A stretch of DNA of 32,354 nucleotides, from the IMG/VR virus record IMGVR_UViG_3300009506_003031, positions 1-32,354 of that record; one strand, written 5' to 3'. The position numbers were made by a program, and so were the translations under genes. The notes under the pieces were generated by a model. It did not search any database. It worked only from the letters and a program-made list of their open reading frames with translations, and had not been told where the DNA came from. The stretch comes from a virus. Below are positions 1 to 6,466 of the stretch, piece after piece; position 1 is the stretch's first letter, and each line of letters begins with the position of its first letter.

Positions 1-138
1 CATCGACGCCATAGACCACTAGATAACAGAGCAGTTGATGCTCTAGCTAGATACAATCAGCTTTACGGAAACAAAACTGATGATAAGCTAAACATTGAAG
101 AATTGGAGGAACTAGATGCCGATATTACTACAGAGTGA
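1..138 (+). CDS. C-terminal end of a phage protein, possibly small terminase subunit (partial)
   Basis: An open frame enters from the left edge and ends at the TGA at 136-138, giving about 45 residues. The segment AVDALARYNQLYGNKTDDKL followed by an acidic helix resembles the end of phage small terminase subunits, where a sentence such as 'KALELLGKHLGMF' closes the helix-turn-helix part. That comparison is from memory of the family and rests on a short fragment. The last 23 nt overlap the next gene, as is usual in a translationally coupled phage operon. The alternative is any helical DNA-binding early protein. The start lies outside the window. Confidence 0.4.
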   Translation, partial: HRRHRPLDNRAVDALARYNQLYGNKTDDKLNIEELEELDADITTE

Positions 139-439
139 AATCGAACAGCTAAAACTTGAACGATGCAATGCTTACAAGCGAGTAAAAAGCACTTACAGGT
201 TACTAATTCTTGCTGAAAAGCTCACTTCACGACTCCGAACTCAGTATGAACGTAACGAAAAGGCTTATGAAGAAATAGATCTTAAACTTGCAGAAGTTGA
301 TGGAAGAATGAATAAGATTGAAAGTGAGCCTAAGACTGCCAGTAAATGGAGTAAATATGTCGATGCTATGACTAATCAGGAGAGATTAGAACTTGCTGAG
401 AAACTAGGCTTAGATGTGAAAATTGAAATACCTGACTGA
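116..439 (+). CDS. small coiled-coil phage protein, function unknown
   Basis: 107 residues. The ATG at 116 follows GGAGG/GAACTAG spacing inside the end of the upstream gene (GGAGGA at 106-111). Residues 5 to about 70 are highly charged and helical with hydrophobic positions spaced as in a coiled coil (SEIEQLKLERC, QYERNEKAYEEIDLKLAEVD). The C-terminal third (MTNQERLELAEKLGL) looks like a second short helical unit. I do not recognise a family. Its overlap with the preceding partial gene suggests the two are co-translated, and a DNA-packaging or DNA-binding accessory role would fit if the neighbour is a small terminase; that is inference. Confidence 0.7.
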   Translation: MPILLQSEIEQLKLERCNAYKRVKSTYRLLILAEKLTSRLRTQYERNEKAYEEIDLKLAEVDGRMNKIESEPKTASKWSKYVDAMTNQERLELAEKLGLDVKIEIPD

Positions 440-523
440 ATGACTATTAATAAGGTAAGAAAGGAGGGCTAACTACTACAAAATAATTTTACAATTTTAA
501 TCTCGAAAATGTCCATTTTCCGC

Positions 524-552
524 TTGACAACGGACAATGATGTGTGTTAACG
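524..552 (+). promoter_or_regulatory. candidate sigma70-type promoter for the early operon
   Basis: In the 440-590 gap there is a perfect -35 TTGACA at 524-529. The -10 is weak: GTTAAC/TTAACG around 546-552 at 16-17 nt spacing. The -35 is flanked by short inverted arms (TGTCC at 510-514 and GGACA at 532-536), which could be an operator. The position, immediately upstream of a well-supported gene and after a 150-nt gap, is what makes it plausible. Confidence 0.4.
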
Positions 553-590
553 TACCAAGCAACCTTAAACAAAATAGGAGATTTAAAATT

Positions 591-929
591 ATGGCAACAA
601 ACCTTGAAGTAGCAGCAAGTGGCGTTACAGTAAAAATACCTTATGCAGAAACGGCAGCTGACTTGATTAAGATGTTCGGTGATGGTGCAGTCTTTTCAAA
701 TGCAACTGCTAAGTTCAAAGCCGCAGTAAGAACGTCAATCAAAGCCGCAGTTAAAGCAGGTATTAAACCTGCTGACATCCAAGCTCGCTTTGCTAATGTC
801 AAAATGGCTGCATCACTAAGACGGCCTAAGATGACTGCAAGGCAAAAACTTGTTTCAGCTTTCAGCACTGCAACTCCCGAAGAGCAGCAAGCAATTCTTA
901 TGGAACTTCGAGAGAAGGTAAAGAAGTAA
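591..929 (+). CDS. Ala/Lys-rich small basic protein, function unknown
   Basis: 112 residues from the ATG at 591, chosen over an upstream in-frame ATG at 537 because AGGAG at 576-580 is well spaced from 591 and because the 537 start would lie inside the candidate promoter. The protein is basic and Ala-rich, with a low-complexity middle (FKAAVRTSIKAAVKAGIKP) and a helical C-terminus ending in EKVKK. There are no recognisable catalytic motifs. It is the first gene after the candidate promoter, so it may be expressed early and at a high level. A DNA-binding or host-takeover role is possible from charge alone, but that is a guess. Confidence 0.8.
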   Translation: MATNLEVAASGVTVKIPYAETAADLIKMFGDGAVFSNATAKFKAAVRTSIKAAVKAGIKPADIQARFANVKMAASLRRPKMTARQKLVSAFSTATPEEQQAILMELREKVKK

Positions 930-952
930 AAGCAAGCTATTCGAGAATCAGT

Positions 953-988
953 TACTAGCCACTAGCAGGTTATCGTTAGTGGCTAGTA
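953..988 (+). terminator. long stem-loop between early genes (terminator or RNA-processing hairpin)
   Basis: An 11-bp perfect inverted repeat, ACTAGCCACTA (954-964) and TAGTGGCTAGT (977-987), extends to about 14 bp with one G-U pair around an 8-nt loop. There is no clean U-run after it (AGTTAAACG follows), so it could be a weak terminator, an mRNA-stabilising 3' hairpin or a processing site. It ends about 10 nt before the SD of the next gene. Confidence 0.5.
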
Positions 989-1008
989 GTTAAACGAAAG
1001 GAAATGAA

Positions 1009-1278
1009 ATGGAAATGAAAGAAAAGCAATATCCAGATCCCAGTACCCTAACAACTCCACAAATACTAAGTCTCATGAAGGAACTCGCTCCTGAGCAAGA
1101 GCTTACTGATAATGAGACAAATAAACTATATGCTTTCTTTATTTTATATAAAGGAAGTAAGTTCATGAGACACATGGCAGACTCATTTATGCTTATGTTT
1201 ACCTCAGCAAGCAAGCATAACAAAATGAGACAGTTTATAGAAGACTTTTATGACCTATATAGAAAATATGTAAGTTAA
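1009..1278 (+). CDS. small helical phage protein, function unknown
   Basis: 89 residues, with the ATG at 1009 preceded by AAAGGAA. After a short polar N-terminus there are predicted helices (TPQILSLMKELAPEQELTDN, then MRQFIEDFYDLYRKYVS). Met and Phe are frequent in the middle (MRHMADSFMLMF), which is amphipathic rather than a clear membrane span. I do not recognise a family. It sits just after the stem-loop and is followed 19 nt later by a gene carrying a very strong SD leader. Confidence 0.75.
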   Translation: MEMKEKQYPDPSTLTTPQILSLMKELAPEQELTDNETNKLYAFFILYKGSKFMRHMADSFMLMFTSASKHNKMRQFIEDFYDLYRKYVS

Positions 1279-1297
1279 ACGAAAGGAGAAAAAGCAA
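1275..1297 (+). promoter_or_regulatory. strong ribosome-binding leader, copy 1 of a repeated leader motif
   Basis: The leader contains AAAGGAGAAAAAGCAAA (1282-1298), which recurs exactly at 2427-2443 in front of another gene. A variant, CGAAAGGAGTAAAAGCTA, lies at 3756-3773. The A-rich SD context suggests high translation. Confidence 0.6.
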
Positions 1298-1540
1298 ATG
1301 AAATTCTACGAAGCAAGTTTCTTCGCAATAGAAGAAAAAGACGAAGAAATACAAACTCACCTAGTTAGACAGTCGGATGATTGCGTAGTATTCCACATAA
1401 ATACCAGCAACAATCACTATGACACTCCAAGAGTAACTATCTTCATGTCAAACAGGAGTGCAAGAGACTTTATCAGAGACATAATGATTGAGTGTGAGTC
1501 ATTTCTTGATACTGATAAGGAGATGAAGCGTTATGTCTGA
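1298..1540 (+). CDS. small phage protein, function unknown
   Basis: 80 residues starting at the ATG at 1298 behind the repeated SD leader. The sequence alternates short beta-like stretches (KFYEASFFAIEE, DCVVFHINTS, RVTIFMSN) with a C-terminal helix (SARDFIRDIMIECES). That suggests a compact alpha/beta fold. No family is recognised and no catalytic motif is visible. Its last codons overlap the DNA ligase gene by 8 nt, so the two are probably translationally coupled. Confidence 0.75.
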   Translation: MKFYEASFFAIEEKDEEIQTHLVRQSDDCVVFHINTSNNHYDTPRVTIFMSNRSARDFIRDIMIECESFLDTDKEMKRYV

Positions 1541-2390
1541 ATGGCAACGATGGAAGAACATAATGAAATGCTATCCATTTGAAGAGAAAAGACTCTCTAA
1601 ATGGAATCCTCCATACATAGTCCAACCTAAGTATGATGGAGTTCGTTGCCGAGCAATCCCACTACAAACCTCACTAGAAGGTAATCAATGTCTTTTACTT
1701 TCTAGTGAGGAAAACATAATTCATTCAGTTCCACACATTAATGAAATAATTAGACTAAGTGAGCTAAAAGTTGAACTTGATGGAGAACTTTACTGCCACG
1801 GAATGTCATTCGAAGAAATAACCAGCATCACAAGTCGAACAGTTAATCTTCATCCTAATTACAATGCAATCCAATTCCACATATTCGACATTGTGCAAGA
1901 AAAAATGCCTCAAATGCAAAGAACTTTAATGCTTGAGAATTTAAGAAACCTAAGTCCTTGGTTAGTAGTTAGCCCATTTTATCTATGTGAAAACCTAGAA
2001 GACGTAATGAGAACTTTTGATAAGATAATTGAGGATGGTTATGAAGGAATAATAGTTCGTCATAACATGGCTCCTTATGAACGTAAACGAAGCACTTGGG
2101 TTATGAAGTTTAAGCCGAAGAAGGAAGATGAATATGAAATCGTCGGAGTGCAGGAAGAATGCGACAAAGAAGGGAACCCAAAAGATAGACTTGGTGCTCT
2201 TGCCTGTAATAGTGGAGACGGACATGTATTCAAAGTTGGTACAGGATTTTCAGAAGAAGATAGACAAAATCTTTGGAATTCCAAACAACTTATTATCGGA
2301 CAAAAAGCAAAAGTAAAGTACCAGCATATTACTTCAGGAAACAAAGTACCACGTTTTCCTGTTTTTGTGGAGGTAGTTGCTAATGATTGA
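1533..2390 (+). CDS. ATP-dependent DNA ligase
   Basis: 285 residues. It should seal nicks in phage DNA during replication and recombination, using ATP to form a lysyl-AMP intermediate. All nucleotidyltransferase motifs are visible: motif I KYDGVR with the nucleophile Lys33, motif III ELDGELY (81-87), motif IIIa around FHIFDI (115-120), motif IV EGIIVR (171-176) and motif V WVMKFKP (189-195). A C-terminal OB-fold runs from about 200 to the end. The length is typical of minimal phage ligases. The start overlaps the previous gene by 8 nt. It belongs to the replication module with the polymerase, helicase and recombination genes downstream. Confidence 0.95.
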   Translation: MSEWQRWKNIMKCYPFEEKRLSKWNPPYIVQPKYDGVRCRAIPLQTSLEGNQCLLLSSEENIIHSVPHINEIIRLSELKVELDGELYCHGMSFEEITSITSRTVNLHPNYNAIQFHIFDIVQEKMPQMQRTLMLENLRNLSPWLVVSPFYLCENLEDVMRTFDKIIEDGYEGIIVRHNMAPYERKRSTWVMKFKPKKEDEYEIVGVQEECDKEGNPKDRLGALACNSGDGHVFKVGTGFSEEDRQNLWNSKQLIIGQKAKVKYQHITSGNKVPRFPVFVEVVAND

Positions 2391-2420
2391 AATCAAAAGT
2401 TACCAAGTAGTAAAATTTCT

Positions 2421-2443
2421 AATCGAAAAGGAGAAAAAGCAAA
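2421..2443 (+). promoter_or_regulatory. strong ribosome-binding leader, copy 2 of the repeated leader motif
   Basis: Seventeen bases, AAAGGAGAAAAAGCAAA at 2427-2443, are identical to those in front of the gene at 1298. The copy lies in the short gap between the ligase and HIRAN genes. Confidence 0.6.
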
Positions 2444-2788
2444 ATGGAAGAGATAAAATTCTACGTAGCAGGAGTACAACATCACCAATACAAGCAATGC
2501 TTGCAAGAGTTATCGGAAATAGAATTGCTCAAAATGGTTCCAGAGCCAGATAATAGATACGATCCAAACGCAATTAAGCTGATGTTTGGCGAGTATCAAA
2601 TTGGTTATGTACCAAAGAAATTCTCTGCAGTAGTCTCTGCAGCATTAGAAATCAGCAACGTCGAATGTGAAATAGTTAAGTTCGACCCTAACGCTAGACC
2701 TTGGGAGATGATTGAAGTTGTAATTAGGTCTAGTGAAGATGAAAATGATGAACCAGATTATTTAGGTTATACAGGAGAAGTACTATGA
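2444..2788 (+). CDS. stand-alone HIRAN-domain protein
   Basis: 114 residues. The first 75 or so match the HIRAN pattern: FYVAGVQHHQY near the start, then VPEPDNRYDPNAI with the conserved Glu-Pro-x-Asn-x-x-Asp-Pro-Asn-Ala core, then QIGYVPKKFS. HIRAN domains in HLTF/Rad5 remodellers bind DNA 3' ends at stalled forks, and phages and bacteria often carry them alone. The rest is an acidic tail (SSEDENDEPDY). It lies directly after the DNA ligase behind a strong SD leader and overlaps the next gene by 4 nt. A DNA-end or fork-binding role in phage replication or repair is the likely job; the specific target is unknown. Confidence 0.85.
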   Translation: MEEIKFYVAGVQHHQYKQCLQELSEIELLKMVPEPDNRYDPNAIKLMFGEYQIGYVPKKFSAVVSAALEISNVECEIVKFDPNARPWEMIEVVIRSSEDENDEPDYLGYTGEVL

Positions 2789-3123
2789 AATTAGTCTACT
2801 GCAGTAATTGTGGCAAAGCATTACCAATTCGTCGTAAAGCTATGCCGAAGTTCGCAAAGATCCTTGACATAATAGATCCTCATGAATGCTCTGAGAACCT
2901 TGAAATGCCAGAACTAACTCCAACTAATGTGCCAATGAGAGAAGGAAAACTTGAAAAAGAACTAAACAAAATGTCACCTAAGCCATCAGTTTATGGAGTT
3001 TCAACTGATAACTTAAGAGACAGACGAATTGGTGCAGTTGACTTGCGAGAGCAAACGAATAATGCACCTAAGTCAATCTTAGATTCATTAATTAAGCCTA
3101 CTAAAAATGAGGAAGGATCATGA
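2785..3123 (+). CDS. small zinc-ribbon-like phage protein
   Basis: 112 residues, start overlapping the HIRAN gene by the ATGA pattern. The N-terminus has YCSNCGK (CxxC) and a later HEC around residue 34, so a partial zinc-binding knuckle is possible (three Cys and one His). The remainder is polar, Pro/Lys/Glu-rich and probably disordered (MPELTPTNVPMREGKLEKE). I know no precise family. The tight overlaps on both sides (4 nt each) indicate co-translation with the HIRAN protein and the next gene. It may be an adaptor for DNA or protein, which is inferred only from the Cys cluster. Confidence 0.75.
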   Translation: MKLVYCSNCGKALPIRRKAMPKFAKILDIIDPHECSENLEMPELTPTNVPMREGKLEKELNKMSPKPSVYGVSTDNLRDRRIGAVDLREQTNNAPKSILDSLIKPTKNEEGS

Positions 3124-3410
3124 AGACTGTGTTTGTTGTAAACAAATCTAGTCATGATTTCTCTGCAGCAAAACAGTTTGGAAAGATAGTCTTTCTCAGC
3201 AACGGCCCAATGAATCGTTATGGAACTAACAACATGGTAAGAACATTCGAAGAATCCCTCAAAGATTCTTCTCCAGAAGACTACATAGTTCCATGCTCAC
3301 TTAACGTAATGAACTCCATTGCTTGTGCGATATTTGCTCATAAGCATGGGAGACTTAACTTACTTTTGTTTAAGGAAGGAAATTATATAGAGAGGAACCA
3401 TGTGTTATGA
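3120..3410 (+). CDS. conserved-looking phage protein, function unknown
   Basis: 96 residues, ATG overlapping the previous stop (ATGA). It has an alpha/beta pattern: strand KTVFVVNKS, a segment AKQFGKIVFLSNG, a helical MVRTFEESLKDS, then YIVPCSLNVMNSIACAIFAH and a final strand LNLLLFKEGNYIER. Similar short proteins occur in early regions of other phages, as far as I recall, without known function. It belongs to the same tightly coupled block of small genes between the ligase and nuclease genes. Confidence 0.75.
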   Translation: MKTVFVVNKSSHDFSAAKQFGKIVFLSNGPMNRYGTNNMVRTFEESLKDSSPEDYIVPCSLNVMNSIACAIFAHKHGRLNLLLFKEGNYIERNHVL

Positions 3411-3640
3411 AACCGAGGAGAGTAGTGCTAACAATTGAAGTAGAAACTAGCTTAACAATTAAAAACTTAAAACGAGAACTAGAATGGATAGAGGATGAGG
3501 GTGGTGCTCTATCAAATGAATACCTTAAGATCATCCAACTTCAAGCAAACGTAATTAAAACTAAGAAAGGAAAGAGAGGAAATGATAACAGAAAGAACTC
3601 TAAGAAGATGGAGAATAGATGCACTAAAGTCAGACATTGA
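3407..3640 (+). CDS. small phage protein with a possibly extended C-terminus
   Basis: 77 residues, ATG overlapping the previous stop. The first ~50 residues (VVLTIEVETSLTIKNLKREL, then YLKIIQLQANVIK) look like a normal small phage protein with an N-terminal strand and helices. The last 25 residues are Lys/Asn/Arg-rich and overlap the next gene by 59 nt in another frame. This tail may be read-through beyond an ancestral stop, perhaps from loss of a stop codon or a small indel. Function unknown. Confidence 0.6.
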   Translation: MKPRRVVLTIEVETSLTIKNLKRELEWIEDEGGALSNEYLKIIQLQANVIKTKKGKRGNDNRKNSKKMENRCTKVRH

Positions 3641-3767
3641 ATGGAGAAGTAATCCTAAAGATCCTAAGTCATTAAATGTAGAAGTATTACTAAAGATGGA
3701 ATTGAATAGGAGAATTATTAGACTGACTCAAGAACTATTGGATCAACATTTACTACGAAAGGAGTAA
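3582..3767 (+). CDS. small basic helical protein, function unknown
   Basis: 61 residues starting at ATG 3582, which has an excellent SD (AAGGAAAGAGAGGAA). The sequence is basic and helical (TERTLRRWRIDALKSDIEW, then VEVLLKMELNRRIIRLTQEL). The first ten residues could belong to a helix-turn-helix-like DNA-binding unit. It overlaps the tail of the upstream gene by 59 nt in a different frame. No family is assigned. Confidence 0.65.
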   Translation: MITERTLRRWRIDALKSDIEWRSNPKDPKSLNVEVLLKMELNRRIIRLTQELLDQHLLRKE

Positions 3768-3773
3768 AAGCTA
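3754..3773 (+). promoter_or_regulatory. strong ribosome-binding leader, variant copy of the repeated motif
   Basis: TACGAAAGGAGTAAAAGCTA precedes the ATG at 3774 and resembles the two identical leaders before 1298 and 2444. It decides the start of a 59-codon gene that is short enough to be missed. Confidence 0.55.
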
Positions 3774-3953
3774 ATGAATGGTATAACAATAGAAGAACAC
3801 ATAAAAAGGCATAAAGAATTACACAGAGCCTTAGATGAATTAGTGGCAGACATGATAACTTGCACAGAGAAAAGCCTTAGTACAACTTCAGTTATGGATC
3901 TTATCAGATGGTCCCATGAACAAACTATTCATCCACAGGAGAAAGGCTCATGA
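3774..3953 (+). CDS. 59-residue phage protein, function unknown
   Basis: A short gene that can be read from ATG 3774, behind a strong SD, to TGA 3951-3953, overlapping the nuclease gene by ATGA. The protein starts MNGITIEEHIKRHKELHRAL, continues DELVADMITCTEK and ends in a segment around MDLIRWSHEQTIHP. I recall short phage proteins with the same layout: an N-terminal helix with LH-LDELVAD, then a second motif with WSHEQT near the C-terminus. Their function is unknown. Context (tight coupling to the nuclease and RecA-fold ATPase) hints at replication or recombination. Confidence 0.8.
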   Translation: MNGITIEEHIKRHKELHRALDELVADMITCTEKSLSTTSVMDLIRWSHEQTIHPQEKGS

Positions 3954-4948
3954 CCTTCCCACTAACAGAGCATCCAACTTGGCAAAAGAAAGACAGTAGT
4001 AAAATCACTGACTTCCTACGTTGTCCACGTTACTACATGTACGCACATCTATTCGGATGGAAGTTAGACGTACCAAGTCACGATCTACACTTCGGAACAT
4101 CTTGGCACGTAGCAAGAGAATACCAACTTCTCCACGGTTACAGCGACATCGAAGGAGCTTACAAAGCATTCGAAGCTGAATATCGTAAATTCTTCCCTGC
4201 AGACACAGACAGCATGTATGCACCAAAGAATCCAAGCGGAGCACTTAATGCACTAATGACCTTTGCAGAGAAGTACGAAAGAGATTTAATTGATAACAGA
4301 GTAGTTGTTATTGATGGAAAACCAATGACAGAGATCTCTGGCAGAGTTCCCATCAATGACACTCGTCACATTTACTATCGAATGGACTCAATACTTGAGA
4401 GGCTAGAAGATGAAAGGATCTTTTCTTGGGACCACAAAACTACATCAGGAAAGTACATTAACAATAGGCAATGGTCGGAACAGTTTCACCTCAGCATTCA
4501 AAATGGAACCTATACCCATTGTCTCTACTGTCTATTTCCAATCGAAAGAGTCCTCGGAGTGGAGTTCTGTGGAGCAGGTTTTGAGTTTCTTCAACGAGGC
4601 TCAAAAAATCGTCCTGCAGGATATTACGCAACTTTACAAAGAGTACCTGCGTTCAAAACAGTCGAACAGATGAATGTCTGGCTATGGAACGTAAATGAAA
4701 TAATAGACAACATTGAACGTGAAACAGATAAACTATTCAATTGTAAGGAAGAAGACAACGTACTCCAAGCATTCCACTTAAACCCTAAGTCCTGTATGGA
4801 CTACAAAGGTTGTCCTTATCACGACTTTTGCCTTGCTTGGAATAATCCTTTGCAGAGACTTGAAGTTCCACTTGGTTATAAGGAAGAATTTTGGGACCCA
4901 AGTGAAATGCAGACAACTAACAAGATGGACTTGAAATGGAGTTTCTAA
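3950..4948 (+). CDS. Cas4/RecB-like PD-(D/E)XK nuclease with Cys cluster
   Basis: 332 residues. Family features in order: N-terminal ITDFLRCPRYYMY with Cys25, the GTSWH motif (His53) in the first helical part, YYRMDSI (Asp146), the catalytic WDHKTTS strand (Asp161-His162-Lys163), and a Gln184/Tyr188 pair resembling the QxxxY motif. A C-terminal cluster, Cys282-x5-Cys288-x5-Cys294, together with Cys25 resembles the four-Cys iron-sulfur arrangement of Cas4 and AddB nucleases, though the spacing is not the canonical CxxC form. It probably processes DNA ends during recombination. It abuts the Sak4-like ATPase gene without a gap, and nuclease plus annealase plus ssDNA-binding protein is a known phage recombination set. 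Confidence 0.85.
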   Translation: MTFPLTEHPTWQKKDSSKITDFLRCPRYYMYAHLFGWKLDVPSHDLHFGTSWHVAREYQLLHGYSDIEGAYKAFEAEYRKFFPADTDSMYAPKNPSGALNALMTFAEKYERDLIDNRVVVIDGKPMTEISGRVPINDTRHIYYRMDSILERLEDERIFSWDHKTTSGKYINNRQWSEQFHLSIQNGTYTHCLYCLFPIERVLGVEFCGAGFEFLQRGSKNRPAGYYATLQRVPAFKTVEQMNVWLWNVNEIIDNIERETDKLFNCKEEDNVLQAFHLNPKSCMDYKGCPYHDFCLAWNNPLQRLEVPLGYKEEFWDPSEMQTTNKMDLKWSF

Positions 4949-5767
4949 ATGACCTATGACTACACTAAAGAAATTCAACGTATTAGAGATTTCTATGAGG
5001 GTGATCCACTGCAAAGGAGATTCTCGGCACTTGTCTGTGGTGGGATCGGAGCAGGAAAGACTTATATGCTCAAAACTTGTCGAAAACCTATCCATGTTGA
5101 CTCTTTTGACCCAGGAGGGACGAAGTGTTTACGTGAGGAGATTGCCAAAGGTGACATCATTGCCGACACGCAATGGGAGACAGACGATCCACTCAATCCT
5201 GATAAATTTGCAAAATGGATGAAAGCAATTGACTTACGTTTACAGCTAAACTACTTCGATCACTTCGGAACTTATTGCTTAGACTCAGCTACTACTTGGG
5301 GTGACGCAGTTATGAATTACCAACTAAACTCTCAAGACCGAGCTGGCACTGCCCCAAAGTGGTCAACTGATTACGTTCCACAAAAAGTAATGATGACTAA
5401 CTACATTCGTAAGCTAATGAACATCAAATGTGACTTCATCTTAACTGGTCACTTGAGGGAAATTGAAGACGTAATTAGTGTTGACCCTAAAACTCAGGTT
5501 AAAAGAAAGAACGTCTACTACCGATTTTACACTACTGGTCAAGCAGTTCTGACCATTCCACTGCTGTTTGACGAAATCTATGTCCTCGTTGGGGAAGAGA
5601 GTTCTTCAGGAGTAAGAAGAAAACTAATGATCGACGCTCAAGGAGAATACATAGCTCGTTCACGTTTGAAGTCTAATGGAAAACTTAACGATAAAGAAGA
5701 ACCAAACATCAAGGAACTTCTTAAGAAAATTGGCCTTAGTTGGGAAGATAAGGCCAAGTTGGAATAG
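4949..5767 (+). CDS. Sak4-like RecA-fold ATPase (single-strand annealing recombinase family)
   Basis: 272 residues. Walker A GGIGAGKT lies at 31-38 (Lys37). A Walker B-like strand TYCLDSATTW lies near 108-117, with Asp112. ILTGHLRE around 164-171 resembles the sensor region of AAA_24/Sak4 proteins. The C-terminal part (TIPLLFDEIYVLVGEE, then YIARSRLKSNGKL) follows the same family plan. Sak4 proteins are RecA-like phage annealases that work with a phage SSB. An OB-like protein is encoded two genes downstream and a Cas4-like nuclease immediately upstream. The stop is TAG, which shows that amber is a normal stop codon here. Confidence 0.85.
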   Translation: MTYDYTKEIQRIRDFYEGDPLQRRFSALVCGGIGAGKTYMLKTCRKPIHVDSFDPGGTKCLREEIAKGDIIADTQWETDDPLNPDKFAKWMKAIDLRLQLNYFDHFGTYCLDSATTWGDAVMNYQLNSQDRAGTAPKWSTDYVPQKVMMTNYIRKLMNIKCDFILTGHLREIEDVISVDPKTQVKRKNVYYRFYTTGQAVLTIPLLFDEIYVLVGEESSSGVRRKLMIDAQGEYIARSRLKSNGKLNDKEEPNIKELLKKIGLSWEDKAKLE

Positions 5768-5770
5768 GCT

Positions 5771-6004
5771 ATGGAGGAAATGGTGTTTGATAGTATCTGT
5801 ATTTTCTGTTCTACAGGTAGGACATTCACATTCAGAGATGTAGAAGTAGTTTGTGATAACGAAACTGTAGTAGTATTCCTCTATAAAGCAATGAGCGATG
5901 GGCATAAAAAACAAGCCACATTTCTCAAGGCCAACATAGTAGGATATTCAATTCTCAGTGACGAGACTGAGTTACAAGAAGTAAAAGCAAAGAAGAGACA
6001 CTAA
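5771..6004 (+). CDS. small beta-rich phage protein, function unknown
   Basis: 77 residues. It starts at ATG 5771 just after the ATPase stop; a second ATG at 5780 is also possible because the SD-like GGAGG sits at 5773-5777. The protein looks beta-rich: SICIFCSTGRTFTFRDVEVV, ETVVVFLYKAMSDG, then ATFLKANIVGYSIL. One CxxC-like pair (CIFC) is present. The pattern is seen in other phages next to recombination genes as far as I recall, without known function. It is followed by a short hexamer repeat and the SSB gene. Confidence 0.7.
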   Translation: MEEMVFDSICIFCSTGRTFTFRDVEVVCDNETVVVFLYKAMSDGHKKQATFLKANIVGYSILSDETELQEVKAKKRH

Positions 6005-6022
6005 CTTAACCTTAACCTTAAC
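6005..6022 (+). repeat. three tandem CTTAAC hexamers
   Basis: CTTAAC occurs three times in a row at 6005-6022, between the stop of the small gene and the SD (AAAGGAG) of the SSB gene. It is too short to assign a role. Confidence 0.7.
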
Positions 6023-6044
6023 TCCATAAAGGAGAAATACCATA

Positions 6045-6464
6045 ATGGGATTAACAGATTACACTAACCTAGAAAAAGAAATTTCCGATGCTCCAGAGCC
6101 ACACATTCTACCTCGTGGAACTGAAGTAAAGGTAAGAATAGTTGCAGTTCGTTCAGGTGTGAGTGATAAAAATGGAGCAACTTGGTACATGCCGTTGTTT
6201 GATGTGCCAGCTGATCCTCTCGCACTTGAGTTTAATGCCTTCTTCTGGGACCTCTCAGACAGAGACAAACTTGGTGAGAAGCAAGCAGCAAGAGCAACCA
6301 CTCAATTCAAAAACTTCGCTAAGTGCTTCGGCCTTGACTACTCTAAACCTTTCGATTGGGAAACTGATCTTAATGGCTTAGAAGGCTGGATCACAGTTGG
6401 AGTTGTTAAAGATGACGAGTATGGAGATAAGAACTCTGTATCTAAGTACTTGAGTAGGAAGTAA
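6045..6464 (+). CDS. phage ssDNA-binding protein, OB-fold-like
   Basis: 139 residues with ATG 6045 behind AAAGGAG. The sequence plan matches phage SSB-like proteins found next to Sak4: an N-terminal helix (TDYTNLEKEISDAPEP), a strand pair beginning LPRGTEVKVRIVAVRSG, a loop, strands WYMPLFDVPADP and LEFNAFFWDLS, a helix (ATTQFKNFAKCFGLDY), and a final strand LEGWITVGVVKDDEYGDKN. It lacks the acidic C-terminal tail of bacterial SSB. It likely coats ssDNA and stimulates the Sak4-like annealase. The family call rests on this layout and the neighbourhood, not on a diagnostic motif. Confidence 0.75.
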   Translation: MGLTDYTNLEKEISDAPEPHILPRGTEVKVRIVAVRSGVSDKNGATWYMPLFDVPADPLALEFNAFFWDLSDRDKLGEKQAARATTQFKNFAKCFGLDYSKPFDWETDLNGLEGWITVGVVKDDEYGDKNSVSKYLSRK

Positions 6465-6466
6465 TT

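Noticed and set aside
537-590. ATG 537 as start of the Ala-rich protein
   Set aside because: It overlaps the promoter, has no SD, and ATG 591 has AGGAG well placed.
2128-2316. 62-codon frame inside the ligase gene
   Set aside because: Alternate-frame shadow lacking an SD; the ligase frame carries conserved motifs through this stretch.
6005-6022. telomere-like or origin repeat
   Set aside because: Only three hexamers are present between two genes, with no flanking AT-rich or iteron structure.
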